DNA of 9,262 bases from Candidatus Parcubacteria bacterium (GCA_027424065.1 DAIBYH010000024.1:1-9262); one strand, 5' to 3'; shown: positions 1-7,224, counted from the stretch's first letter. Numbers and translations are program-made. Notes: a model not told the origin generated them from the sequence alone.

Positions 1-279
1 GTACGACGCAACGAACGGGACCTTGCCGCTCACGCCAAGACCCGCAGCAACCGTTGCCATATTCTGTTCCGCGACGCCCATTTCAAAGAATCGATCGGGG
101 AATTTTTTCGAGAACGCCTCGGTACGGGTTGACTCCACGAGATCGGCGCACAGGGCGACAACGTTCGGATCCGTATCGCCGGCAAGCACGATCCCCTCTC
201 CGTAACCATCACGGATCGGACGCTTCTCCATGTCGTCCCGGAACAATTTCGGATTCAGTTTTGCGTCAGGATTCAGCAT
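1..279 (-). CDS. Transketolase, C-terminal subunit (5' part only; runs off the left edge)
   Basis: This is the first 93 codons of a transketolase C-terminal subunit, which holds the pyrimidine-binding half of the thiamine-diphosphate site. The enzyme transfers two-carbon ketol units in the non-oxidative pentose phosphate pathway. The minus-strand reading opens with MLNPDAKLNP and continues with GEGIVLAGDTDPNVVALCAD, ESTRTEAFSKKFPDRFFEMG and VAEQNMATVAAGLGVSGK. The Glu of VAEQNM (residue 71) matches the conserved Glu that activates the cofactor's aminopyrimidine ring. Because the protein starts just before the Pyr domain with no TPP-binding (PP) domain ahead of it, it is the split two-subunit form; an N-terminal subunit would be encoded elsewhere. 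Start at ATG 279 (a second Met is residue 17). It follows the rodA-like gene by about 49 nt on the same strand, suggesting co-transcription. The 3' end lies outside the window. A 1-deoxyxylulose-5-phosphate synthase is less likely because that enzyme is a single chain. Confidence 0.9.
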   Translation of the reverse strand, partial: MLNPDAKLNPKLFRDDMEKRPIRDGYGEGIVLAGDTDPNVVALCADLVESTRTEAFSKKFPDRFFEMGVAEQNMATVAAGLGVSGKVPFVASY

Positions 280-328
280 GTTCTTATTTTATCATATTCG
301 TCCCGCCGGCATGAAACGATACGGCTGC

Positions 329-1432
329 TCACGACTGCCGACGGATCGCATTCACAATGCCGATCAGGAAAAAATCCACGATGGCGCTCGTGCCACCGTA
401 GCTCAGAAACGGGAAGGTCACGCCAATGACCGGCAGAAGCCCCGTCACCGAACCGGCGTTCAAAAAGAACTGCACGCTGAGCATCAGCGCGATGCCGAGG
501 CAGATGAACTTCGCGAAGTTCTCCTTGGCGACGGACCCGATCGCGAGGATCCGCCAGACAAGCACGAGGAACGCACCAAGCACGAGAAGCCCGCCGAACA
601 GACCCCATTCCTCAATGAGCGACGCGAAGACGAAATCCGACTCCGGCACGGACAGAAATCCGAGCTGCGCCTGGGTCCCCTGTCCGTATCCGGCGCCCCA
701 GATGCCGCCCGAACCGATCGCGATCCGCGATTGCGTCTCGCTATAGTTAATGCTTAGAGAATTGTCCTGCGGATATAAAAACCCGAGAATGCGCGCCCGA
801 TGATAACCGCGCAGGACGAAATGCCACGCAAAGATTCCGGCAACGGCAAAAATGGCGATCGCCGCAAGAATGCGCCGCCATGGCAGGCCGAGCAACAGCA
901 GAAACCCGAACCAGATACCGAAGAAGATCAGCGCCGAGCCGAGGTCCGGAAGCTTTACGGAGATCGCCGCCGGAATGGCAAAAAAGACGAACGACGTGAG
1001 AATGGTGCGCCAGTGCGCGACGGCAAGATGCCGGCGGCGGAAATACGCCGCATAGACGAGGATCAGGGCGGCTTTCATGAACTCCACGGGCTGAATACTG
1101 ATCGGCCCGAGCACGATCCAGCTGCGGGTGTTCCGCACGACAGAACCATGTAGTAAGGCAAACAGCATCAGGAACAGTACCAGTACGTAAAATGCCCCGA
1201 CCGCCCAGGAGACGTTGAAAATCGCACGCCAATCAAAGAACCAAAAGAACGCGATGATACCGATGCCGAGCAGAACCCAGATGAGCTGGAGCACGAACAG
1301 ATGGAGCGAGAGCGCGGACAGCGTCACGAGACTCGCCACCACCAAGATTCCGACCGGGATAAAAAGGGAAAGCATGGATGCGGATGGATCAACCCCGTTC
1401 GCCGTAGCCGACGAGCTGGGTCGCCCCGACAT
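329..1432 (-). CDS. rodA: RodA/FtsW (SEDS) family peptidoglycan glycosyltransferase
   Basis: An integral membrane SEDS protein that polymerises lipid II into glycan strands, normally together with a class B penicillin-binding protein in the elongation (RodA) or division (FtsW) complex. It is 367 aa, about the length of E. coli RodA, and highly hydrophobic, with roughly ten TM segments. Family motifs in order: RNTRSWIVLGPISIQPVEF after the first loops; PDLGSALIFFGIWFG; SETQSRIAIGSGGIWGAGYG; LSVPESDFVFASLIEEWGLF, containing the Asp equivalent to the catalytic residue of RodA; and C-terminal TGLLPVIGVTFPFLSYGGTS. The QSRIAIGSGG...GTQ signature favours RodA over FtsW. The ATG at 1432 overlaps the upstream gene's end by 44 nt and gives a DPSASML segment like the DPTMLL of E. 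coli RodA. An ATG at 1375, 13 nt after the upstream stop, is the alternative. Neither has a convincing Shine-Dalgarno, so translational coupling is possible. Stop is TGA. Confidence 0.93.
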   Translation of the reverse strand: MSGRPSSSATANGVDPSASMLSLFIPVGILVVASLVTLSALSLHLFVLQLIWVLLGIGIIAFFWFFDWRAIFNVSWAVGAFYVLVLFLMLFALLHGSVVRNTRSWIVLGPISIQPVEFMKAALILVYAAYFRRRHLAVAHWRTILTSFVFFAIPAAISVKLPDLGSALIFFGIWFGFLLLLGLPWRRILAAIAIFAVAGIFAWHFVLRGYHRARILGFLYPQDNSLSINYSETQSRIAIGSGGIWGAGYGQGTQAQLGFLSVPESDFVFASLIEEWGLFGGLLVLGAFLVLVWRILAIGSVAKENFAKFICLGIALMLSVQFFLNAGSVTGLLPVIGVTFPFLSYGGTSAIVDFFLIGIVNAIRRQS

Positions 1433-2162
1433 TCTCGTTCGGCATCAGCGGATAGCTTATGGAGAAGGGCAGCGTTCCCCCGGGCGCAAGCGAGTTCACT
1501 TCGGTCTGCGACGCACCGACCGGCGTTCCGGCCGCATCCTTGAAGATGGCGCCGATCAGGACGGTGCCGAACGATGACGCGTCAAGGTTCGTGATGTTGC
1601 CGCTCACGGTCATGAAATTGTTCGGGGCAGGCGCGGTCGTGATATTGGAAAATGAAAATTGCGGAGGCTGGCCCATCTCTGACGCCGCGACCCATTGAAC
1701 GCCGCTCAGGGAAATACTTGCTCCGCCGATCGTGGAAGAAACGGCTTCGTTCGGCAGGATCAAATATTTCGTTTCATCAGGATAGATGAAGGAAGAACCG
1801 TCGGCGGTCGCGACCGTCGTCGAGCCATCAGGGCCGTAGAGCGTCACCGTATAATCGAAGATCTCCGCGCCGGAAGAAGCATTCGCATTTTCAAGCTCGG
1901 CGAGCACTGACGCGCTTCCGGGCAGCGGAGAGAACACGCGCACCGATCCCAGAACGTCGATCGACTGAACATTCACCGAAGCGCAGACTCGCGCGCAGGG
2001 ACCGCCGCAGTCCACCCCTTGCTCCCCCTGATTCTGGATCCCGTCAAAACATGAAGGGCCCGGCCTGAGGAATAAAAAATAAACGCCGGCCCCGATGCCG
2101 CCGAGGATCGCCAGATAAAAAATGCCATAGAGGACCTGTTTTGTGCGCCGCGACATACCCAT
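1389..2162 (-). CDS. Single-TM-anchored extracytoplasmic protein with a Cys motif and an FxLYD-like beta domain; function unknown
   Basis: A 257-aa protein (from ATG 2162; ATG 2156 is equally possible) that I cannot assign a function. A short basic N-terminus (SRRTK) is followed by one TM segment at about residues 10-32. Next comes a cysteine cluster, CFDGIQNQGEQGVDCGGPC, with Cys at 38, 52, 56 and 60. Similar DGIQN...GVDCGG motifs occur in many bacterial surface proteins and may bind metal or form disulfides. The rest is Ser/Thr/Gly/Ala-rich and beta-like. The last ~65 residues (VSGNITNLDASSFGTVLIGA, then a KDAAGTPVG-type strand, LAPGGTLPFS) resemble an FxLYD-type Ig-like domain. The charge pattern predicts an outside location. 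The open frame extends upstream to a TTG at 2237, but that extension translates repeat DNA and was not used. A weak -10-like TATAAC lies at 2188-2193. Its 3' end overlaps the longer rodA start, so the two are probably co-transcribed and may act together in the cell envelope. Confidence 0.75.
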   Translation of the reverse strand: MGMSRRTKQVLYGIFYLAILGGIGAGVYFLFLRPGPSCFDGIQNQGEQGVDCGGPCARVCASVNVQSIDVLGSVRVFSPLPGSASVLAELENANASSGAEIFDYTVTLYGPDGSTTVATADGSSFIYPDETKYLILPNEAVSSTIGGASISLSGVQWVAASEMGQPPQFSFSNITTAPAPNNFMTVSGNITNLDASSFGTVLIGAIFKDAAGTPVGASQTEVNSLAPGGTLPFSISYPLMPNENVGATQLVGYGERG

Positions 2163-2204
2163 AGTGTAGCAAAAAACAGTGAAAAACGTTATAGTAGTTC
2201 TAAT

Positions 2205-2300
2205 GTTGCGGATGTTGTAAGTGTTATAAATGTTCAAGATGTTGTAGATGTATCTCTACGACATTTACAACATTTATTGCACCTACAACATTTACAACGC
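2205..2300. repeat. Palindromic array of ~12-nt degenerate repeats between divergent genes
   Basis: The left arm consists of variants of ATGTTGTAGATG / ATGTTGTAAGTG / ATAAATGTTCAA (about 2208-2250). The right arm consists of their reverse complements, such as ACATTTACAAC and CCTACAACATTTACAAC (about 2258-2300). The arms meet at TATCTCTA, so transcripts of either strand could fold into a long imperfect hairpin. The array fills most of the intergenic gap between the minus-strand operon and valS. It also generates spurious TTG-initiated N-terminal extensions in both flanking frames. I could not pick out convincing -35/-10 pairs inside it. Confidence 0.8.
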
Positions 2301-2312
2301 TCAGAATACCTC

Positions 2313-4577
2313 ATGGAACCCCGGTACGACATCAATGAAGTGGAGGCTCGCATTGAACGCCAATGGGAGGAGTCCGGATTTTTTAATCCGGACATCTGCG
2401 TTCAAAAGGGCATCACGCCATCCGACGCGGAGCCGTTCTCCATCGTTCTGCCCCCGCCGAACGTGACCGGCACGCTTCATATGGGACATGCCGCCATGCT
2501 CGCCATCGAAGACATCATGGTGCGCTACGCCCGCATGCAGGGCAAGCGGACGCTCTGGCTGCCGGGAACCGATCACGCCGCCATCGCAACACAATCGCGC
2601 GTCGAAAAGGACATTCTCAAGCAGGAAGGCAAGAACCGTTACGATCTCGGCAGGGAGGAATTTCTGAACCGCGTTCGGACGTTCGCGCAACAGAGCCACG
2701 ACACCATCCTGCGCCAGACGAAACGCATGGGCGCATCGCTCGACTGGAGCCGCGAGGCCTATACGCTCGATGAGAAACGGGAATATGCGGTCCGAACCGC
2801 ATTCAAGCGCATGCATGACCTCGGCCTGATCTACCGCGGCCATCGCGTCGTGAACTGGGACCCGAAAGGGCAGACCACGATCTCCGACGACGAGATCGTC
2901 TACGAGGAACGGAAGGCGAAACTTATCACGTTCCGCTACGACCGCGACTTCCCTATTGCCATTTCCACCACCCGTCCGGAGACGAAATTCGGCGACACCG
3001 CCGTCGCCGTCCACCCCGACGACGAACGCTACCGCGCTTTCGTCGGCAAGGAATATGACGCCGATTTCTGCGGAACCAAGATCCATCTTACGGTCATCGC
3101 CGATCCCTCCGTGGAAAAAGATTTCGGGACGGGAGCGCTCGGCGTCACGCCGGCGCATAGCATGGTGGACTGGGAGATCGCGGAGCGCCACGGCCTTCCG
3201 TTCCAGCAGATCATTGATGAACGCGGCCGCATGACGGTGGAAAACGACCTGGTGCGCGAAAAAAAGACCGCAGAAGCCCGGGAGATCGTCACGGAAGAAT
3301 TGCGGCGGCGAGGCCTTATCGAAAAAGAAGAGGAGATCCCCCAGAACGTCGCGACCGCGGAACGCACCGGCGGCATCATTGAACCGCTCCCGAAGCTCCA
3401 ATGGTTCATTGCCGTGGACAAGAAGTTCAAAAATCCGGCCGGAACGGAACGGACCCTGAAGGAACTGATGCGCGAAGCCGTCGCAGACGGCGGCATTGCG
3501 ATCCTTCCTGAACGCTTTGAACGGATCTATTTCAACTGGATCGACAATCTGCGGGACTGGTGCATTTCGCGGCAGATCTGGTTCGGCCATCGGATCCCGG
3601 TCTGGTATAAAAAAAGCGATCAGCGATCAGCGATCAGCGACCATGAAGAAGCTTATGTCGGCGCGGACGCGCCGGAAGGTGACGGATGGGAACAGGATCC
3701 CGACACGCTCGACACCTGGTTCTCCTCCGGCCTGTGGCCATTTTCAACGCTCGGGTGGCCCCACTTCGCTCCCAACGGAGCTTCGCGGGGCACGCCCCAT
3801 TCCACTGCTGACGGAGCTTCGCAGGGCGCACAGACCGGCCCGGAACATGACCTCATGAACTATTTTCCGAACTCCGTCATGGAGACCGGTTACGACATCA
3901 TCTTCTTCTGGGTCGCCCGCATGATCCTGATGTCGTCCGCGCTCATGGGAAGGGTCCCCTTCCGCCGCGTCTATCTGCACGGCCTGGTGCGCGACGACAA
4001 AGGAAGAAAAATGTCGAAATCGCTCGGCAACATCATCGATCCGCTCACGATGGCGGACAAATACGGCGCCGATGCCACGCGCCTTTCGCTCATCATCGGT
4101 ACGGCGCCCGGCAACGATATCAAGCTTTCCGAAGATCGCATCCGCGGCTATCGGAACTTTTCCACGAAGATATGGAACATCGCGCGCTTCATCGACATGA
4201 ATAAAACCGAAATAAGCGATCAGAGGTTAGCGATCGGCGATCAGGAATCAAGAATCAGCGAAGCACATAAAAAATATCTGGATGACCTTGCTGCACTGAA
4301 GACGGAAGTAACGGCGCATCTGGATAATTTTGAATTCCATCTTGCCGCCGAGAAGCTCTATCACTATGTCTGGCACGAACTGGCCGACGTCATTGTGGAA
4401 GCGGAGAAGGAAAAACTGCGCGGCGGAACCGACGAGGAAAAGGCTGCGAGCTATACGGTCCTTGCCCAACTCCTGATCGCGTCCCTCAAAATGCTGCATC
4501 CCTTCATGCCGTTCATCACCGAAGAGATCCATCAGATCTTCCGTCCGGGAAAAATGCTCATGGTGGAAAAGTGGTAG
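2313..4577 (+). CDS. valS: Valyl-tRNA synthetase (short form, with three low-complexity insertions)
   Basis: A cytoplasmic class I aminoacyl-tRNA synthetase that charges tRNA-Val. From ATG 2313 it is 754 aa. Motifs: HMGH (HIGH signature) at residues 56-59 within PPNVTGTLHMGHA; GTDHAAIATQ; the CP1 editing domain with TTRPETKFGDTAVAVHPDD; DTLDTWFSSGLWPFSTLGWP; METGYDIIFFWVARM; and KMSKS at 566-570. The anticodon-binding domain follows, and the protein stops at KMLMVEKW. Bacterial ValRS usually runs 850-950 aa, so the end of the anticodon-binding region and the C-terminal coiled coil are missing. Three insertions replace usually short linkers: about 435-444 (SDQRSAISDH), about 484-512 (repeat NGASRG/DGASQG) and about 635-651 (SDQRLAIGDQESRIS). 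All are built from DNA repeats kept in frame. The frame also opens at TTG 2277, but that extension is repeat DNA, so the first ATG was chosen. No clear Shine-Dalgarno precedes it. The HIT gene follows after 7 nt. Confidence 0.95.
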   Translation: MEPRYDINEVEARIERQWEESGFFNPDICVQKGITPSDAEPFSIVLPPPNVTGTLHMGHAAMLAIEDIMVRYARMQGKRTLWLPGTDHAAIATQSRVEKDILKQEGKNRYDLGREEFLNRVRTFAQQSHDTILRQTKRMGASLDWSREAYTLDEKREYAVRTAFKRMHDLGLIYRGHRVVNWDPKGQTTISDDEIVYEERKAKLITFRYDRDFPIAISTTRPETKFGDTAVAVHPDDERYRAFVGKEYDADFCGTKIHLTVIADPSVEKDFGTGALGVTPAHSMVDWEIAERHGLPFQQIIDERGRMTVENDLVREKKTAEAREIVTEELRRRGLIEKEEEIPQNVATAERTGGIIEPLPKLQWFIAVDKKFKNPAGTERTLKELMREAVADGGIAILPERFERIYFNWIDNLRDWCISRQIWFGHRIPVWYKKSDQRSAISDHEEAYVGADAPEGDGWEQDPDTLDTWFSSGLWPFSTLGWPHFAPNGASRGTPHSTADGASQGAQTGPEHDLMNYFPNSVMETGYDIIFFWVARMILMSSALMGRVPFRRVYLHGLVRDDKGRKMSKSLGNIIDPLTMADKYGADATRLSLIIGTAPGNDIKLSEDRIRGYRNFSTKIWNIARFIDMNKTEISDQRLAIGDQESRISEAHKKYLDDLAALKTEVTAHLDNFEFHLAAEKLYHYVWHELADVIVEAEKEKLRGGTDEEKAASYTVLAQLLIASLKMLHPFMPFITEEIHQIFRPGKMLMVEKW
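3615..3642 (+). repeat. Four tandem AGCGATC heptamers inside valS (insertion 1)
   Basis: Three perfect copies of AGCGATC (3615-3621, 3622-3628, 3629-3635) and a fourth, AGCGACC (3636-3642), encode SDQRSAISD between VWYKK and EEAYVG. Four heptamers are 28 nt, not a multiple of three, so flanking bases must have been adjusted to keep the frame open. In other ValRS proteins this linker lies just before the conserved DTLDTWFSSG segment. Confidence 0.9.
3765..3831 (+). repeat. Two copies of a ~30-nt repeat inside valS (insertion 2), also found in the 23S-5S spacer
   Basis: Copy 1 (3765-3795) and copy 2 (3806-3831) share the core ACGGAGCTTCGC(G/A)GGGC. They encode PNGASRG and ADGASQG between the conserved STLGWP and DLMNYFP segments, adding about 25 residues where most ValRS proteins have a few. 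A third relative lies in the 23S-5S spacer at 5257-5286 (core TGCGGAGCTCTGCGGGAC), sharing TCGCTCC, CGGAGCT, GCGGG and CAC blocks in the same order as copy 1. Confidence 0.8.
4215..4263 (+). repeat. Seven degenerate AGCGATC-type heptamers inside valS (insertion 3)
   Basis: Read in 7-nt steps: AGCGATC, AGAGGTT, AGCGATC, GGCGATC, AGGAATC, AAGAATC, AGCGAAG. This is the same heptamer family as at 3615-3642, about 570 nt away, but more decayed. It encodes SDQRLAIGDQESRISE between NIARFIDMNKTEI and HKKYLDDLAAL, at the start of the anticodon-binding helical domain. It also equals 49 nt, so the frame was kept by neighbouring adjustments. Confidence 0.8.
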
Positions 4578-4584
4578 GCGGAAC

Positions 4585-5028
4585 ATGGACTGCCCCTACT
4601 GCACCGCCCCCGAGATCGAAGCACGAACCGTCGCACGGAACGATCTCGTGCGGGCATTCCTCACGAACATTCCCATCACGCCGGGGCATATCCTCATCGT
4701 TCCGATACGGCACGCCGCGAAATTCGAGGATCTGACCGCGGCCGAACGGATCGCCACGTTCGAGCTTGCCGCAGAAATGAAAACGGCGCTCAAAGAGATC
4801 TTTGGCGCCGAAGGATTCAACCATGCCTGGAATGAAGGCCCGATCGCGGGTCAATCCATTCCCCATTTCCATCTTCACATCGTCCCGCGAAAGAGCGGCG
4901 ACGAAGGGATCACTGGATACGATCCGCGGAAATTCCTCTATCGTCCCGGTTCCCGCGAAACGACGCCGGAGAGCGAATTACAGGCCATCGCTACGGAATT
5001 CAAGGCAGCTCTGAGCTGGAAAAAATAA
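4585..5028 (+). CDS. HIT-family (histidine triad) nucleotide hydrolase/transferase
   Basis: A 147-aa soluble protein of the histidine triad superfamily, whose members hydrolyse or transfer nucleoside monophosphates (Hint/Fhit/Ap4A-type reactions). The signature HFHLHIVPR sits at residues 94-102, with the nucleophile expected at His96. NIPITPGHILIVPIRH (about residues 28-43) is the usual upstream strand-loop segment. An N-terminal CPYC (Cys3, Cys6) together with His43 and His94 suggests the structural zinc site of Hint-type members. The length is typical for the family, with a ~45-residue tail. The substrate cannot be read from sequence. It starts 7 nt after the valS stop, with AGGCGGA just upstream as a weak Shine-Dalgarno, so it is probably co-transcribed with valS. 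This pairing fits a role in removing adenylylated by-products of aminoacylation, but that is inference. It is followed by the convergent rRNA operon, and I see no clear terminator of its own. Confidence 0.93.
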   Translation: MDCPYCTAPEIEARTVARNDLVRAFLTNIPITPGHILIVPIRHAAKFEDLTAAERIATFELAAEMKTALKEIFGAEGFNHAWNEGPIAGQSIPHFHLHIVPRKSGDEGITGYDPRKFLYRPGSRETTPESELQAIATEFKAALSWKK

Positions 5029-5048
5029 GGGTCTCCCCGGACGGAAAC

Positions 5049-5073
5049 AAAAAAAACGGTTCTTTGATGTCGG
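5049..5073 (-). terminator. rRNA operon terminator: 5S-flanking stem arm followed by a U tract
   Basis: On the minus strand the 5S sequence runs into CCGACATCAAAGAACCG followed by eight T (5056 down to 5049). The arm at 5053-5073 pairs with 5179-5199 over 21 positions with a single mismatch. The 5S is therefore held in a long closing stem whose 3' arm leads straight into the U run. This looks like both a processing stem and an intrinsic terminator. The convergent HIT gene ends only about 20 nt beyond it. Confidence 0.65.
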
Positions 5074-5186
5074 CACATCCTACTTTCCCCGCCGCTTGCG
5101 CGACAAGTATCATCGGATTGGAGCACTTTCACTTCTCTGTTCGGAATGGGAAGAGGTGGGACATGCTTCAATAGAGCACCGACATC
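5066..5186 (-). rRNA. rrf: 5S ribosomal RNA
   Basis: The minus strand contains the universal 5S core CCCACCTCTTCCCATTCCGA, then ACAGAGAAGTGAAA, and the loop-E and 3' side ending GGAAAGTAGG. The terminal helix pairs GATGTCGG with CCGACATC at the two ends, giving about 117-121 nt. It lies downstream of 23S on the same strand, as in a standard 16S-23S-5S operon. Exact ends are estimated from the terminal helix. Confidence 0.93.
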
Positions 5187-5309
5187 AAAAAACCGTTTTG
5201 ATGATGTAGAGTTTTTTGGTTTACGATCTTTCGACCCTAAACCTTATCAGTCCCACGTCGCTCCTGCGGAGCTCTGCGGGACACACACTTTCGTGTGCGA
5301 AGTCAGCAT
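5187..5309 (-). other. 23S-5S internal spacer with a repeat copy and a hairpin
   Basis: About 120 nt with no tRNA or ORF. It holds the third copy of the valS-type 30-nt repeat (5257-5286). A short hairpin follows, CACACGAAAGTGTG on the minus strand (about 5284-5298), which has a GAAA tetraloop. The 5' arm of the 5S-closing stem is at 5179-5199. Confidence 0.6.
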
Positions 5310-5424
5310 TGGGATGGTTGGCGGGATGATTAGTACTCCTCAGCTGAAACCCTTGCGGGTCTTACACTTAGAGCCTATCAAGGTCGTAGTCTTCGACCAC
5401 ATCACGCATGTCTAATCTTGGGGT

Positions 5425-5458
<34 letters not shown>

Positions 5459-5971
5459 CTTCCATACATAGCTACCCGGCAATTCACCTGGTGGCAAAGC
5501 CGGTAAACCAGAGGTATGTTCAGCCCAGTCCTCTCGTACTAAGGCCAACTCCCCTCAAACATGAAACGCCTGTAACAGATAGAGACCAACCTGTCTCACG
5601 ACGGTCTGAACCCAGCTCACGTGCCACTTTAATTGGCGAACAGCCAAACGCTTGGGAGCTTCTCCACCCCCGCGCTGTGGCGAGCCGACATCGAGGTGCC
5701 GAGCGAAGTCGTCGCTAGGGACGCTCGGACTTCACCAGCCTGTTATCCCCGGAGTAGCTTTTGTCCGGTGTCTCCGACCTTTCTATAAAGAATCGTCGGG
5801 TCACTAACTTCCACTTTCGTGCCTGCGCGACTTGTAGGTCTTGCAGTCAAGCCGGCTTTTGCGTTTGCACGTCCTGCCCGATTTCCATCCGGGCTAAGCC
5901 GACCTTAATAAACTCCTCCATTACTCTTTAGGAGGAAAATGCCCCATTTAAACTGCCTACCAAGCACTGTC

Positions 5972-6045
5972 TCAGTGAGGTTTCCGCACTCTAGTGCGGA
6001 GCGGTCATCTGTCGCGCTTCGCAACAGAGTGCGGTTCCTCACCGG
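5972..6045 (-). other. Expanded helix-79 region of 23S rRNA
   Basis: Between the conserved segments flanking helix 79 there are roughly 70 nt, where E. coli has about 23. The extra sequence forms nested stems: an outer GTGAGG/CCTCAC pair, a perfect hairpin TCCGCAC-TCTA-GTGCGGA (about 5984-6001), and a second arm around TCTGT...ACAGA (about 6008-6028). No ORF. It is probably a structural rRNA expansion and not a mobile insertion. Confidence 0.55.
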
Positions 6046-6497
6046 TTAGACGTTAAAGTTATGAAGATGGCTGTTTCATTGTCGGATCCACGCCGCCCGA
6101 AAACGACGCTTCAAATCCTCACCACTACGCTACGCACCATAACCTTAAAATCAATACCAAGCTGCAGTAAAGCTTCCGGGGTCTTTTCGTCCCGCTACAG
6201 GTATCCCGCGTCTTCACGGGAATCGCATTTTCACCGAGCTCATCGTTGAGACAGTTCCCCAGTCATTACGCCTTTCGTGCGCTTCGGAACTTACCCGAAA
6301 AGGAATTGCGCTACCTTAGAACGATTATAGTTATCGCTGACATTGACGAGGGCTTGACCCAGTGAGCCGTACCTTGCGGCACGACCCCCAAGCTTGACCT
6401 TCTCGCATCGGTCAGGCGTCACCCCCTATACATCCTCTTGCGAGTTAGCAGGGAGCTGTGTTTTTGGTAAACAGTTGCCAGGGAGACTTTCGCTGCG

Positions 6498-6653
6498 GCC
6501 CAACGCACCTCACAAAACCTCGGTGCTCAAACTCAAAAACCAAAACGTAAAAGGCAAAACTGAGACGCAAAAATCTTTAACTTTTGGGTTTTTACTTTCA
6601 GTTTTGAATTTTGATTTTATTTGAGCATCTCAGCTTTGTGAGATGCATTGGGC
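6498..6653 (-). other. AT-rich expansion in the helix-63 region of 23S rRNA
   Basis: The arms 6498-6512 and 6639-6653 form a continuous 15-bp helix only if G-U pairs of the minus-strand RNA are counted, which shows selection at the rRNA level. Inside lies a strongly AT-rich stretch (about 6525-6626) bounded by GCTCAAA/TTTGAGC. It is made of units like CAAAACTGA and TTCAGTTTTGAATTTTGAT that fold into a long imperfect hairpin. A perfect 8-bp hairpin, GCATCTCA/TGAGATGC (6625-6646), follows. The base composition contrasts sharply with the surrounding rRNA and resembles the repeat tail at 9205-9262. No ORF. Confidence 0.65.
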
Positions 6654-7224
6654 AGGCCATATAGCTAACGTACGGCCGCTTTTTTGCCGAGTTCCTTAAC
6701 GATGACTCACTCGTTCCCCTTGGGCTTCTCGCCCTATCCACCAGTGTCGGTTTACGGTACGGATCCTTACGGACATGACCGATGCGCTTTTCTCGGAAGG
6801 CTCTTCACGATCGTCGGCCGGGTAAATTCCCGACCTTCTGTCGGCGCTCGCGTCACCGCTTCGCGCAAACAATGCCAAACCATTAAGGCACGACTGCTTA
6901 TTTCCTTCGCACGCACCGGATAATCCGAAAGGAGGGCTGGAATATTAACCAGCTGTCCATCGCCTGCGCCTTTCGGCATCGGCTTAGGGCCGCCTCACCC
7001 GTGGTTGATTGCCAGTGCCACGGAAACCTTGGATTTTCGGGGTTCCAATTTCTCATTGGGATTGTGGTTACTCATGCCAACATTTTCTCTTCCGGCCGCT
7101 CCAGCAGTCCTCGCGGATCCGCCTTCACTGCAGGCCGAAATGCTCTCCTACCGCGCATGGACTTCACAGAGGAGGCGATCTTCGAAGATCGCCCAAATGC
7201 TTCATTCGCCAACCTTCAAGGGGT

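Noticed and set aside
230..757. 175-codon plus-strand frame
   Set aside because: Antisense to rodA. The protein is highly charged (EDPPDKHEERTKHEKPAEQ-like) as a by-product of hydrophobic codons on the other strand.
1..2162. TGA-recoding (Gracilibacteria/Absconditabacteria) origin
   Set aside because: rodA and the upstream protein both end naturally at TGA at family-typical or sensible lengths, and no in-frame TGA interrupts conserved motifs.
2301..3590. 429-codon open frame on the minus strand
   Set aside because: It lies entirely antisense to valS, whose motifs are unmistakable. Its translation is rich in Arg/Asp/His/Val and lacks any recognisable domain, as expected for a shadow frame in GC-rich coding DNA.
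3615..4263. CRISPR-like array
   Set aside because: The repeats are 7 nt, directly tandem without unique spacers, and lie inside valS in frame.
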